Source: Cutaneotrichosporon cavernicola
Lineage: Eukaryota; Basidiomycota; Tremellomycetes; Trichosporonales; Trichosporonaceae
Direction: 5' to 3'
Length of the DNA stretch: 64,000 nt
Assembly (NCBI RefSeq): GCF_030864355.1
Contig: NC_083394.1
Coordinates: 2,480,001 to 2,544,000 of the forward strand
Shown piece after piece: positions 34,867 to 46,869 of the stretch; positions within the stretch are counted from its first letter, which is position 1, and every line of letters starts with the position of its first letter. The position numbers were made by a program, and so were the translations under genes. The notes below the pieces were generated by a model. That model did no database searches, was not told where the DNA came from, and saw nothing but the letters and a program-made list of their open reading frames with translations.

Positions 34867-36786
34867 ATGGGCCAGCTGCAGCGCAAGATCGAGACGTTCT
34901 TCTGGGGCAAGCCCCCCGCCTCGGACAAGGAGCGCAAGCTTCTGCGGAAGCTCGACATGGTCATCTTGTCCTATGTGAGGAATCTGGATTCCGTGTGCTG
35001 ACGTGATAGATTTGTCTCTCATACTGGATCAACTGTAAGCCATGAACACGCGATGGCCCTTACCCCCAGACCTTGACAGGGCAAACTTGGCCAATGCGTT
35101 CGCTACGGGCATGGAACAGGCTGTCGGCTTCAAGGGTAGGCACCGGCACAGAAGTTTGGAGGCCGTGACTAATGTGCAGGAAATGATTACACGATGGCTC
35201 AGGCGTGTTTCACCGCCGGCTACGTTATCGGACAGGTTCCAGGTGCCCTCATTCTCGGTTCGGGGCGCATTTCCCCCCGATTCTGGTTCCCATTCTGCGT
35301 CTGTGCTTGGGGATTCTGCACTCTCGGATTGGCATTTGTGAAGAACCCTCAGTCGGTCATGGCGATCCGCTTCGTTATGGCCATCTTTGAGGCGTCGACC
35401 TTCTCCGGATCTCACGTGAGCAACAGCGAGGGCCTGATGCTGACATCAGTACATTCTTGGCTCGTGGTACAAGGATGAGGAGCTCGGAAAGCGCACGGCC
35501 GTCTTCACCAGCGCCGCACAGTTCGGAACCATGTTCTCTGGCATCATGCAGGGCGCCATTCGCCAGACTATGCACAATCGCAACGGCCTGGAAGGATGGC
35601 AGTGGTGAGTCACTCCGTGATGGTCGCCGGCCTCGACCAAGACGCTCCAGGGTGCTTCAATGCTGACGGATAAGGATGATGATCATCAACTTTGCCATGA
35701 CTATCCCTATCGGCATCTACGGCTTCGTTATGGTGAGGGACTTTCCGCGATTTCTGATCGCTAACGACAGTTCCCGGGAACACCGCAGACGGTCAATTCG
35801 TTCTGGCTTACAGAGGAGGAGCGTGAGCTCTGTCTGTCGCGTCTGCCTCCCCATGAGCACTACGTGGTTACGTGGCCTCGTTTCAAAAAGTCGATCTTGA
35901 CTATTGTCTCGACATGGCGCTACTACCTGTTCGTGGATGAAGCGAGAGTTTCACTGACTCCAGGTTCTCTGCGCTCTTCATGGTGTCTGCTACGTCGTTT
36001 GAGAAGTGGGTTTGTGTACTTTGAGACTTACTGACAACCAGGACCGGTATTTACAACGAGTTCTTGTTCTGGCTCAAGTACGCTGGCTACCCCGATTACC
36101 TCGTCAACTACTACCCCTGGTAAGCATTTTACGCCCCTTACCTCTGTGGATCCTTGTTCTTACCAGCGTTAGCATCTACACCGCGGTGGCCATTGTCGGC
36201 ACATACATTATGACCGTGTACTGCGACGCCACTGGACACCGGTGAGTAGTGACAGCTGATCATTTCTGACTGAGCAGCTTCATTGCCAACGTGATCATGT
36301 TCGTGTCTGTCTTGATCTCCTCGATTATGCTCCTGATCTGGAACCTTCCGACTGGCGCCCATTTCTTCGCTTACATCATCGGCGGCATCGGTTACGGTAA
36401 GCAGTTCTATGCGACGTCACTGACAGACAGCGGGCCAAGCCTCGAACTTTGCCTGGGCCAACTCGCTCACCCGTGACGACGAGATGTTGCGCTCGGTCAC
36501 TCTCTTCTCCATGAACCTCTTCTCTAACCTCTGGAACCTCTGGTACCAGATTGCCGTCTGGCCCATTGTCGACCGGCCCCGCTTCAGGAACGGCCAGATT
36601 GCGACGATCGTAACTGGTGCCGTGGCGGTCGGCATCGCCGGCGCCATCGCCTGGTGCTCGCGTCGCTTCAAGCCCGACCTGCCGCAGAACCGCGTGGAAG
36701 ACATGGACGCTGCCGACGGTGACGCCTCGAGCTACACCGAGAAGGGCGGCGTCGAGTACACGACGGCGGTCAAGCCCACTTACTAG
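34867..36786 (+). CDS. MFS permease of the anion:cation symporter family (vitamin/allantoate-type)
   Basis: Twelve exons: 34867-34974, 35010-35034, 35070-35135, 35180-35415, 35450-35604, 35675-35732, 35771-35928, 35964-36005, 36042-36119, 36167-36241, 36278-36396, 36431-36786; about 491 aa with multiple membrane spans. Family marks: KERKLLRKLDMVILSY at the start of TM1, YLDRANLANAFATGM, GYVIGQVPGALIL, RFVMAIFEASTFSGSHYILG, WYKDEELGKRTAVF and FNAWANS-type motif (SNFAWANSLTRDDEML). This matches the Fen2/Liz1/Vht1 and Dal5 group, proton symporters for pantothenate, biotin or allantoate; the exact substrate cannot be assigned. The intron 35929-35963 starts gttcgt, an unusual donor, but is the only one that keeps the frame. 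The tail is short, acidic and Tyr-rich. Confidence 0.88.
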
Positions 36787-37327
36787 GTGGACGACAGGAT
36801 GGCAGGAGTCTGGACGGTATGAGATCTTTGTAGGGGTGTCAAGGGTTGAGCGTGATAAGGTTAGAGGGTATGAATGTGACGAACTAGTAATGGATGAAAG
36901 GGCTATGCAGTATGTCTTGTCTCTGCTGATCATGGTGTCACTGAGCTATTCGAATCCGTTCTGTGAGCATTCCAAGCGGCATCTGGGCCGCCCTCCTTCC
37001 AGGCTTCAAGTTATTTTGTGGTCAATGTCGGTATCGAGAAGACAGCGACAATACAGGCTAAAATGAGTGTATCCTCAGTTCCACACCTCCCTCCAGATAT
37101 ATGAAGAGAATGATTGCATGATCACGGAATCAAAATCTTCTCCTTTCGAAACTGTTTTGCCTCTGAACTCGCGTGCTTGGCCAAAGAACCAGAGGACCTC
37201 GTCGCAGCCTTCCCACGGTTGACCTCTTCGAGTCGATGACCGTGGCAAAGTCGGGCCGCAATGTCCATTACGCATCGACATTGCTAAGCACTTTCGCATC
37301 TCCTCTCCCACTCCTAATTCCATCAAA
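36787..37327. other. Intergenic
   Basis: Permease 3' flank and PRO2 promoter, ending with a pyrimidine-rich leader (catctcctctcccactcctaat near 37290). Nothing else was seen. Confidence 0.5.
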
Positions 37328-38716
37328 ATGGCGTCCAACCCTGCCGAGGCGATTGCACTGAACGCACGCCGTGCCTTTGAGGCGTCGCAGCTCGTCGCCC
37401 CCTCTGAGCGCGACATCGCCCTCACTGCGATCCGCACCGCGCTCTCGGAGAAGCGCGACGAGGTGCTCGCGGCAAACAAGGCGGACATGGACGCTGCGCG
37501 TCCCCTCGTCGAGGCAGGCAAGCTCAGCGCATCCCTGTTCTCCCGACTCGACCTCGGCAAGAAGGGCAAGTATGACAGCATGCTGCAGGGCATCACGGAT
37601 GTAGCGGCGCTGCCCCTCCCCACCGGCCAGGTGACGTTTGCCAAGGAGCTCGGGCCGGGTCTCGCTCTGCACCGCGTGACGTGCCCCGTCGGCGTGTTGC
37701 TGGTCATCTTCGAGGCGCGTCCCGAGGTCGTTGTGAACATTGCCGCGCTTGCCATCAAGTCTGGCAACGCGGCCATCCTCAAGGGCGGCAAGGAGAGCAC
37801 TCTGACTGCGACCCTACTGTCCAAGATTATTGCCGACGCACTTGCCAAGACCCAGATCCCCTCCACTTTTGTCCAGACTGTGTCGACACGGTCCGAGATC
37901 TCGGGCCTCCTCGCACAGGACAAGTACATTGACCTCGTGATGCCGCGCGGTGGCAATGAGCTCGTCATGAGCATCAAGAACCAGACCCGCATCCCGGTTA
38001 TGGGCCACGCCGACGGTATCTGCGCCGTTTACCTCGACAAGAGCGCGGACGAGAACAAGGCGATCCGTGTCGCCGTCGAGTCCAAGGTAGGCCCCAGTTT
38101 GGAGGTCCAACCTGACTGACTCCAGATCGACTACATGGCCGCGTGCAATGCCGCCGAGACGCTGCTCGTCAACGAGAGCCTCGTCAACACGCTCTGGCCC
38201 AAGGTCGCTAACGCGCTCGCTGCTGTCGACGTGTCGCTGCGATGCGATGCCGTAACCCTGGCCGCGATCAAGGGCCAGCCGGCCGAGGCCAAGGCGCAGG
38301 CCGCAGCCGCTGCCGACTTTGACACCGAGTTCCTCGGCCCAGAGATCGCTGTCAAGGTCGTGCCTTCGGTTGGGGACGCGATCAAGCATATCAACGAGCA
38401 CTCGTCGCACCACACCGACTCGATCGTCACCGAGGACGAGACCAGCATGAGCGCGTGGGCGCGTGGTCTCGACTCGGCCAACTGCTTCATCAACGCCTCG
38501 ACCCGCTTTGCGGACGGTACCCGGTACGGACTTGGCACCGAGGTCGGCATCTCGACGGGCAAGACGCATGCACGTGGCCCTGTTGGGTTGGACGGCCTGG
38601 TCATCTACAAGTACGTCCTGCGGAGTGAGAAGACGGACGGGTCTCTCATTGCCGACCACGAGAAGGGCCAGGGATACACTCACACCGACCTTGCCCGCGA
38701 CCAGCCCCCATTCTAG
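37328..38716 (+). CDS. PRO2: Gamma-glutamyl phosphate reductase
   Basis: Two exons, 37328-38086 and 38126-38716; about 449 aa, the family length. Aldehyde-dehydrogenase-fold features include VGVLLVIFEARPEVVVNIAA and AIKSGNAAILKGGKES, LVMPRGGNELV, VMGHADGICAVYLD, the catalytic Cys in DYMAACNAAETLLV, and GLDSANCFINASTRFADG near GTEVGISTGKTHARGPVG. Reaction: NADPH-dependent reduction of gamma-glutamyl phosphate to glutamate semialdehyde, the second step of proline synthesis. The single intron (39 nt) lies just before the catalytic Cys segment. Cytosolic in yeasts. Confidence 0.96.
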
Positions 38717-39197
38717 TTGTACATTGCATGCATAGATCAATAGGCCAAGCCGGAGCGTTTGGGGCCAGCTCCAAGGTCAGTCAGTGTCTTCGGCCGCCTT
38801 CACCATCGTTCAAACATTGAGCATGTCTTTCGGATCGGCCGAGTTCTGACCTGGCTGAGATAGGTAGGCTTGGTCCACCATTGATGTTGGCATTCCCCAG
38901 CCTGTGTTCAGAGCGTGTCGTTCCCTCTGTCTCTTGTTGATGTAAGTGATGAGGCCAGTGGACGACAAAGCATTCCTTCGCGCGCCACCGCCCAACATTG
39001 CGTACAATTACGATCCATGTCATCTAATGGTGCATAACAGCTGGCTAGCTGGGCCCCGGCCGTCGTGCCGACCTGCGGGATCAAGAACAGCGTTGGGGTA
39101 TCGAAAAGTCCATGCGGTTGTACAGGTGTGGGGACATTGCGATCGGCGTCGTGTAGGTAGGCCGCCACAGACGTAGAAAAAGACTGCCATGGCGAAC
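38717..39197. other. Intergenic between convergent genes
   Basis: 481 bp between PRO2 and the minus-strand Thr-rich gene, both ending here. No gene or repeat was recognised. Confidence 0.5.
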
Positions 39198-40126
39198 CTA
39201 CATGAGGTACACACCGTATCCGGCGGTTACCATACCGACGAACATGGCCATCCAGCCGGCGAGACCGCCATCAGAGATAAGAGAGGAGGCGGCGCTGGAT
39301 GGGACCCCCGTTCCGCCTCCGGCGTTGTAGGTCGACAGAGCCGCGGACTGGGCTGCTCCAACCGACGCAAGGTACGCGCTGCCGTCCTGACGGGTACCCT
39401 CCGGAACCTGGGCGGTGGCCTGAGCGGGGACGACAAACGAGTTGCGCCAAGTGTACTCCTGGCCATTGATATCGTCTGGCCATCAGTTGTGTTCATCCCC
39501 CAGAGTACTCACAAGTTGTCGCAGTCATGGGCGGGTACGTCGTGGTCGGAGGTCCTTGCACACCCTGCGGCTGACCCTGGCCACCGTTCTGGCCGCCGGC
39601 GGCTTTTCTAGTGGTCGTGGTAGCCAAGGTCGTCTCTTCGTCGTCAAGGGGTAAAGAAGTGGTGGTCCGAGTGCCAGTGGTGGTAGGGAGGAGGGCCGTA
39701 GTGGTAGCGCCCGTAGTCGTGCGAACGCCAGTGCTGGTACCGGTGCCAGTATCGGCCGCGGCCCCGCCAGGGATAGTCAAGCTGCGCATTGTTAGTTGCA
39801 GTTTCATGATCCAAAGGGTACCCAGACATACATGGTGCTTAGGACGGGGAGGCCATTGACATCGGTGGTTTGCTGCACGACAACTGAATCACCGTCCTAC
39901 CTGGTCAGCCTGCGTTGTGTGCCCTGCGCAAAGCGCCAAGCGGGTTCCAAAGGGACTTACTTCGTTCTGAGTTTTAGAATGTTAAAGGGCAGACACAACG
40001 CGTGCGATGAGGCGCAGCGTCAGCACAACATAGAGCAACGACGAGACAACGTACTACCATGGTCTGACGCACTTGTGCCGTCGCAGACGACGCAAGGACT
40101 AGAGCGGCAAGGAAGGCGGCGTGCAT
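39198..40126 (-). CDS. Secreted/surface Thr-rich protein with C-terminal hydrophobic segment
   Basis: Five exons on the minus strand: 40058-40126, 39961-39966, 39832-39896, 39513-39781, 39198-39475; about 228 aa. A clear signal peptide (MHAAFLAALVLASSATAQ) is followed by a Thr-rich stretch (VRTTTGATTTALL, TTLATTTTRKAAGG) that would be O-mannosylated, a Gly/Gln spacer, then a segment with DINGQEYTWRNSFVVP. The C-terminus is hydrophobic (LAGWMAMFVGMVTAGYGVYLM) after a Ser/Gly-rich region, suggesting GPI attachment or a single membrane anchor. I do not recognise the family. Exon 2 is only 6 nt (encoding Asn-Glu) between strong donor and acceptor signals; skipping it also keeps the frame, so its use is uncertain. 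Confidence 0.65.
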
Positions 40127-42133
40127 GGTGGATGGAACGTGGCGTAGGAGGGGAGTTGGGTGTAAAGGTTGCTCTCGATCAGGCGAGGCCGGGGTGTGGG
40201 AGTTGTTGCGGTAGTCGATGGAGAGGGGGCAAAGGGTTGTGCGGGGTTCGCAGTGGTAGTTGGAAAAGGAGTGAGGAGGGGTTAAAGTGGATGACAAGGA
40301 AGTGAACAGATTCTAGGATGAGGAGTGGAGAGTGACTTGTTGGTGGTTGATGGTGATTGATGGTAGTCAAGACGAGTGTTGGAACATGTAACATGCGTCA
40401 AAGAGTAGGGCGGGAGAGGTAAGGGAGCAGAGCAAAGGTGGCCAAGGTGGAGTGTTGGGGGTGGGGGGGTAAACGGGGGGGGGGAAGAAGGAAGGAAGGA
40501 GAGAGGAAGAAACCTAAAAGCCGTCAGTGACCGCGACTAACGAGTGTATGTGTTTCCTAATTTCCTAAGCATTGTGACCTTGTGATCTTGTGAGCATTGG
40601 GTGAGACAAGCCTGTTAAGGGCTTTGATGCAGCTCAAGGGCGAAGGGAGGTTAGGGATCAGGGGAGGCAGAGCTTTTGAGTACCATGTGTGGGGTGTGGG
40701 ATCAAGCAGTTATTCAGGGTAAAGCTCTCTCTCCTCTGACTCTCCTGATCTCCTCTGCCCCTCCCAAAAGGCAAGCTCCTTTTCTCTTATGTGGGAGCTA
40801 GGAATAAACTCCTGACGACACGTGGTCTTGTACTCTTCAGCACAGCCATCGGGTCTTGTACAGCCACTCCTCGCAGCAATCCAGCATGGTAGCCACTACT
40901 ACTCCACGGCGTTCACCCCCCGGCCATACCGCCAGCGTTGTGCTTGTGGCAGGCCCACCGTAGATCGGCAAGCTGTAGACCACTGGCTGGACCCCCCACC
41001 TATACCCACCCAGCTTCAACATCAAGCTGAATTTTGATCTGGAAGCCACAATGGTGAGCAATAATGAAAGCGGATGCAAGGCGCCTGAGTGGGCGCGTCT
41101 CAGAGGTAATTATCACCAGGGTATGACGACAAGACATCCCGACATCCCGACACCGGACTTGGCCGTCGGGTGGCGTGCTAGACCAACCACTCGGATGCAA
41201 GCGTGCATTGGCACCGGCAAGGGGTATGGTCTACCTCATGGTGGGCATGGACCTGATATTGTTGTTAATGGTTGGAGCATGGGCAGGTCTGAGCGTGTTT
41301 TAAGGAAGTGTGGGATATACTTGAGCTGGTGAGACCGGAAAGATTAGGAGATGGACGCGGTTGGGCTTGTGGTGGGCACGGGGGGTTCTTAGTACAAGGG
41401 TGAGTTCAAGGGGTGACATGACTAGTCTGACCCTGGTGTTATCAATAGCCAGACCACCCGGGGGGGGGGGGGGGGGGGGGGGGGGGGTCAACAGTCCACG
41501 CGGCCCCCGGATCCCTCCAGACCCCTCGATCAACAAACAACTCTCTCATCCAAAATATCCAGCCTAGGCACGCACACATGTCAACAATATGACAACATGG
41601 TTCAAAGTGCGTTGAGTAATCCACGTTGACAGATGGCAGATTGTGCTCGTAATCCACATCGCCCATCACAATATCCAGTGGTGCCATGGCGTAGAGGAGT
41701 AGTGGTTCTGTAAAGTTGGCGTCTGTGCGCCACGTTGCCACAACACCCGATGAATAGGGGTAGCTGGAAATTGATGGTTTGTTCATTCAAACTATAGTGT
41801 CTGAGCGTCAGAGATTCCGGACCGGTCTAACCGTACAAGGCGCCGGCGGCAGTGGCCCGGATTTCGGTCCTATTAGACTATTTTGGAATTTCCTAATCCA
41901 TCCTAATTCATTCTTATCAGTGATGAGTGACTCGATCAAGTAAAAAAGTAAAAATTCTAATCACCCACCGGGTGTGAGAGGGATTTTGTTGGCGCGCATG
42001 GAGCGTGGTTTCGGACAAGACCAACGACTTTTGAGGACTCGATTTCCTGACGTGACTCGCTTCCATCTTGTCCTATTAAGCTATTAACAAGAACCCCCTT
42101 CCCCCACTCACCTCTTCTCCATTCGCCACAGAG
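40127..42133. other. Long intergenic region (2 kb), no gene recognised
   Basis: Holds a purine-rich tract (about 40390-40515), the 28-base G run at 41460-41487, and AT-rich sequence before the aspartate aminotransferase start (41860-42000). Short open frames here look accidental. Confidence 0.5.
41460..41487 (+). repeat. Homopolymer G run (28 bases)
   Basis: Twenty-eight consecutive G after accaccc and before tcaacag. It may be real G-quadruplex-forming DNA or an assembly or sequencing length artefact. Confidence 0.9.
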
Positions 42134-43704
42134 ATGATCACCACTGCCACCCGCTCCGCTCTCCGCCTGCGCATCGCGCCCCGCCTCACCCGCTCCACCT
42201 CGGTCTGGGCCTCCGTCAAGGCTGGGTGAGTTGCTCGAATCACTGCCGGTTCTCCCCGGGAGAAGCTCGGATGATCGCACCACCAGTGACTGACGCCAGA
42301 CCCCCCGACGCCATTCTTGGCATCTCCGAGGCGTTCAAGGCTGACACTGACGCCAAGAAGATCAACCTCGGCGTCGGTGCCTACGTAAGTAGTGCGGCAA
42401 GCCGTCGCATGCAGCTTGACCAGTGCTAACCGTCAGCGTGACAACAACGGCAAGCCTTACGTTCTCCCTTCGGTCCAGAAGGCCGAGGAGATCCTCTTCA
42501 AGGAAAAGGCGGACAAGGAGTACCTTCCCATCACTGTAAGTTTTGCCGCCGGCTCGCTCCCGTGGCACCGCCATGGCGTCGGACTGGCGTCATAGTTTTC
42601 GGCCGAAGCTAACTAGCAGGGTCTTGCCTCGTTCGACAAGCTCGCCGTCGAGCTCGCGTACGGCGAGAACTCGGCGCCCATCAAGGAGGGCCGCGTGAGT
42701 TCCCTAATGTCTCTGTGTGTATGCACATACTGATGATCAGCTCGCGGTCTCGCAGTCGATCTCGGGTACTGGCGCCCTCCGTGTTGGCATGGAGTTCCTT
42801 GCTGACCACTACGGCGCAAGCAAGACCATCTACGTCCCCAACCCCACCTGGGGCAACCACACCGCTATCGCCAAGAAGGCTGGCCTCAAGTGCGAAAAGT
42901 ACCGCTACTTTGACCCTGCCACCGTCGGTCTTAACTTTGAGGCCATGGTTGAGGACATCAACGCCATGCCCGAGGGCTCGATCGTCCTCCTCCACGCTTG
43001 CGCCCACAACCCCACTGGTGTTGACCCCACCCAGGAGCAGTGGAAGCAGCTCTCGGACATTGTCAAGGCCAAGAAGCACTTTGCCTTCTTCGACATGGCC
43101 TACCAGGGCTTCGCCTCGGGCGACACTGTCCGTGATGCGTTCGCCGTCCGCTACTTTGTCGAGCAGGGCCACCAGATCCTCCTCTGCCAGTCTTTCGCCA
43201 AGAACCTTGGCCTCTACGGCGAGCGTATCGGCACTGTCTCGCTCGTGACCGCCTCCGCTGAGGAGAAGGCCCGCGTCGACTCGCAGCTCAAGCTCGTTAT
43301 CCGCCCCATGTACTCGAACCCCCCTGTCCAGTGAGTCAACGAGCCGTGAATGGGAGCTGACACTCAGCGGCGCTCGCCTCGTCTCGACCATCCTCGCCAA
43401 CCCCGAGCTCAAGGCCGAGTGGCTCTCCGAGGTCAAGGTCATGGCTGACCGCATCATCGACATGCGCGAGAAGCTCTACAACAAGCTTGTCGAGCTCAAC
43501 ACTCCCGGAGAGTGGGGCCACATCAAGTCGCAGATCGGCATGTTCTCGTTCACCGGCCTCAAGCCAGAGCAGGTTGACGCCCTCGCCCAGAAGGCTCACA
43601 TCTACCTCACCCGCGACGGTCGTATCTCCATGGCTGGCCTCAACGACTCGAATGTCGAGTACTTTGCTGAGAGCATGAGCAAGGTCGTCAAGGGCGAGCT
43701 CTAA
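42134..43704 (+). CDS. AAT1: Aspartate aminotransferase, mitochondrial-type
   Basis: Six exons: 42134-42225, 42300-42384, 42437-42535, 42620-42694, 42741-43330, 43368-43704; about 425 aa. The N-terminus [20 protein letters not shown] is an Arg-rich, acid-free mitochondrial presequence. Class I aminotransferase motifs: [87 protein letters not shown] and PLP-lysine [14 protein letters not shown], then [15 protein letters not shown] and RISMAGLN. Reaction: aspartate plus 2-oxoglutarate to oxaloacetate plus glutamate, part of the malate-aspartate shuttle. All exons 1-4 are under 100 nt. Confidence 0.95.
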
Positions 43705-44011
43705 GGCGTTGGCGTTGGAGCAGTGTTGTCGTTGAAAAACACCCCGCTTATAGGGACTAGACCTAGATGCAGCTGGTTAATGCGTACATAGGCAACTAAA
43801 TGATACTGTTAATTTGGATTGAATAAACATTTCGATATTTCGATAAGGGCCTGCTATCTGCTATAGTGTTGAGCCGGATTTGCTCCCGCTGCCGGCCGGG
43901 CGTGGATATACCCGAAAGGGAGAGTGGTGTGAGGGCTACGGCACGCTAACTGGTTTCTTCTCGCCGCCCATCTCACTCTCATTCTTTCGTAACCATCCAC
44001 AATCCTTCACC
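43705..44011. other. Intergenic, PEX14 promoter
   Basis: AT-rich 3' flank of AAT1, then a pyrimidine-rich leader (ctcactctcattctttcg) directly before the PEX14 ATG. Confidence 0.5.
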
Positions 44012-45118
44012 ATGAGCTCCAGGCAAGAGCTAATCAACAATGCCGTCCTCTTCCTCAACGACCCCAAGGTGCGTCTCAACCTCTCGGACAGCCCCGGGGC
44101 CTGCGCACGGCCGCTACTCTTCTGCCCACTTTGCTAATCTGCAGGTCCAATCGTCTCCACTCACTCAGCGCATCGAGTTCTTACAGGGCAAAGGCCTGAA
44201 CGAGGCCGAAATCCAGCAGGCGCTCAACGAGGCTGCGGCCGGGGGGACTGGGAGCACCGCACCCGCTACCGCGCCCGCGGCTGTCACCTCCACGCCAGTT
44301 GCGCCACCAGCATATGCGCGTCCCGGCCCTCCTCCGAACTACGGCTTCGGACAAGTGTACGCTGCGCCACCTGAGCCACCCAAGCGCGACTGGCGTGACA
44401 TCTTTGTGCGTCCAATGTTGTCCTCTCGAATATTCCTGACCCCAGATCATGGCAGTAGTTTCGGGTGGTGTAGTGTACGGCCTGACTGCACTTGCACGGG
44501 TGAGTCTACCTTGAAAGCCAAATCTAACGGAAGAAATACCTCACGCCTCATCTCAAGCCGCCCTCGTCGACCGCGTTCCAGGAGACTTCAGCGTCTCTGG
44601 CGGAGCAGTACGACGCCGCCCAGGCTGCCCTCGACGACCTGAAGGCGCAGACGGAGGCGCTGACCGCTTCGGCCGAGGAGGAGCGTACGCGCGTCGCGGC
44701 TGCCTTGGACGACGTCGAGGCTGCCGCCAAAGCGGTGCGTGATGCCGAGGCACGCTGGCGCGACGACATGCGCGAGGTGCGCGGCGAGGTTGAGAGCGTG
44801 CGCGAGCTTGTCCCCCGCCTTATTGAGAAGCACAGCCAGGCGCAGAATGCCGCCCTCACCGAGCTGCAGAGCGAGCTGCGTAGCCTCAAGACGCTTCTCG
44901 TTGCGCGGCAGGGACAGGCGCCCGAGGCGAGCGGCGCTGCATCCCCCGTCCCTGGCACGCCTAGCGCCACTACGCAGGCCGCCAACGCCCTCCTTGCGCC
45001 CCGTACTGGCAAGGCTTCCATCCCGGCCTGGCAGCTCGCGGCGCCCAGCAACGGCGGTGCGAGCGCAGCGTCGAGCGCTGCTGGCGGCTCGGGCGCTAGC
45101 AGCCCCACCAAGGAGTAG
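44012..45118 (+). CDS. PEX14: Peroxin-14, peroxisomal docking protein
   Basis: Four exons: 44012-44068, 44145-44405, 44446-44499, 44534-45118; about 318 aa. The conserved N-terminal domain that binds WxxxF motifs of Pex5 is clear: RQELINNAVLFLNDPKVQSS, then RIEFLQGKGLNEAEIQQAL. A Pro/Ala-rich linker leads to a hydrophobic segment (IMAVVSGGVVYGLTALAR) encoded exactly by exon 3. Next comes KYLTPHLKPPSSTAFQE and a long coiled coil (AEQYDAAQAALDDLKAQTEA; LVPRLIEKHSQAQNAALTEL), ending in a Ser/Ala/Gly-rich disordered tail. Role: docking of cargo-loaded Pex5 at the peroxisome membrane. Confidence 0.95.
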
Positions 45119-45313
45119 AGTGTCGGCAGTAGTGTTGGCAGTAGACATACCGTTAGTAGTGACAGGGTCGCGCTGTGTACGCTCATGAGTGGATGGAAGC
45201 AGAGTTTGGTATTGGGTGACTGACGCCGCTGGGAGTGCCCTGCACCGAATGTCCCGCCCATAAAGATGCTACCTATTTGCATTATGAGATGTGTATGTAC
45301 AGCCTCTAGTGAT

Positions 45314-46521
45314 CTAGATACGGCCCTCGCCGTCGTGTCGCCGCGCCGCCTCTCGCCGACGCTTCTGATCGACCTTGCTGAGGAGCCGGTCGAGTTCCTC
45401 CTCCGCCTCGCGAATGTGATCCTCGTTGTCTGTCCCCACCGCTACGTCGAGCATGGTAGCCTTAGCCGGCGCTGGCACAGGCACTGGGGCGGGCTTGGAC
45501 CCCATTGTGGAAACCACGACGCCAATAACGACAAGAGAGACGATGATGGCGATCGCCCGCGTCGTCGCTTCCCACTTTGCCCCCTCGATCTCGGTCCGCA
45601 AGTCCCCAAGCGAGATGGTAAACTTGTTATTAATTTCCTCGCGCGCAATGTCAAAGCGCTTCATATCGCTCCTCGTCTCGGCCTTGCGATTATTCGTCTC
45701 AATCTCGATACTTTTATCAGCTTTTTTCAGATGCAGACTCACTCATGCCTCAAAACTCCGATATCCTCTTTGATCTTTTGCTCGAGTCCATCGACCTCGC
45801 GTCGAGTCGCGCTGGCAGCTGACCGTAATGCCACCCCGTCCCGTCTAGATCGCATACTGTGTCCTGTCCGGATATCGCTCAGTGCCGCTTTGAAGCGGTA
45901 CGCGTCCTGTTGTCAGCTCCTTTGGCGCAGCCCGTTACTCACATTATCCATCTCTTCGCGGCTCAGCATGCGGGTCTGAGCTATTTCCGTCCGGTGGGCG
46001 ATCATGCTCCGTACAGCCTCCATCAATGTCCGCGACGTAGTGGGCGATACATCGTTGGCGCCGAGGCGGGACACGAACGCAAACGTGTCGAATGGGTGTG
46101 CGGCTGACAGACGGCTAGGCAGAACGGTAGGCGTTGGGAGCGCTGCGGCCGGGGTTAGTGCCTCGGGAGAGGGGGAGGGGGAAGGGGAAGGGGAAGGGGA
46201 GGGGGGCGGCGCATCGGGGGGAGGGGTCTGTACGCTCTGCTCCATCAGAGGCTCTGGTTGTGGCTCAACTGATTCGGCCTCACGCGGCCGACCACTCGGT
46301 CCAGCAATGGGATCTGCAGGACCATCGCGCATCTTGTCCCGCTTCCCCCCTCCCCCGCCAGCCGAGGACGGAGGCGGCCCTTCACCAAGATCGAAGGGAT
46401 GTTTCCCGACACTACCCTCGCGGCCGAGGGGCGGAGCGGAAGCGGAAGCATGTGCTAGTCGAATAAGTGGTCGTAGTGGTGGTCGATGGCCGCGGGAGAA
46501 GATACGCGATACGGAGAACAT
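45314..46521 (-). CDS. Mitochondrial inner-membrane coiled-coil protein, FMP32/CCDC90 (MCUR1-like, DUF1640)
   Basis: Three exons on the minus strand: 45943-46521, 45743-45906, 45314-45710; about 379 aa. Arg-rich presequence (MFSVSRIFSRGHRPPLRPLI), then a long disordered Pro/Ser region including a PSPSPSPSPS run. The DUF1640 domain starts at HPFDTFAFVSRLGANDV and continues through RTEIAQTRMLSREEMDN and a coiled coil (VDGLEQKIKEDIGVLRHDIE; IETNNRKAETRSDMKRFD). A C-terminal membrane span (AIAIIVSLVVIGVVVSTMG) is followed by an acidic/basic tail of about 60 residues, longer than usual. Family roles: assembly of cytochrome oxidase or calcium uniporter regulation, depending on species. The second intron (32 nt) contains no strong pyrimidine tract. 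Confidence 0.85.
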
Positions 46522-46869
46522 GGTGGACGAGGACAAAGGTTGGTTCGAAATTGTCACGTCACTTCTGACGTTCTCGGCTGCCGGTCCGGGTGGCGACGCG
46601 TGTCTCCCTCGTTCTCGGTGCTCTGCGAGCAAAAGTTGGACGATCGCAAATTGATGGAGCTGGCCAGCGAGTCCGAGGTACCGAGTAGCACCGAGTAGCA
46701 CCAGCAGGCCGATAATGAGATGCAGTAGGTGGTCCGAACGGGATGCATACATTGAGGGGCCGCTCTGACCCGAAATAAAGACCAAGACAAACATCCTTAT
46801 GTAATTCCACGTGATCCCATCGAACATCTCCTTCCAGGTTGACCAGAACATTGTTGACATCCAACATCC
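46522..46869. promoter_or_regulatory. Divergent promoter of FMP32-like and MED31
   Basis: 348 bp between two diverging ATGs. A direct repeat gagtagcaccgagtagcacc lies near 46683-46702. No TATA box was recognised. Confidence 0.4.
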
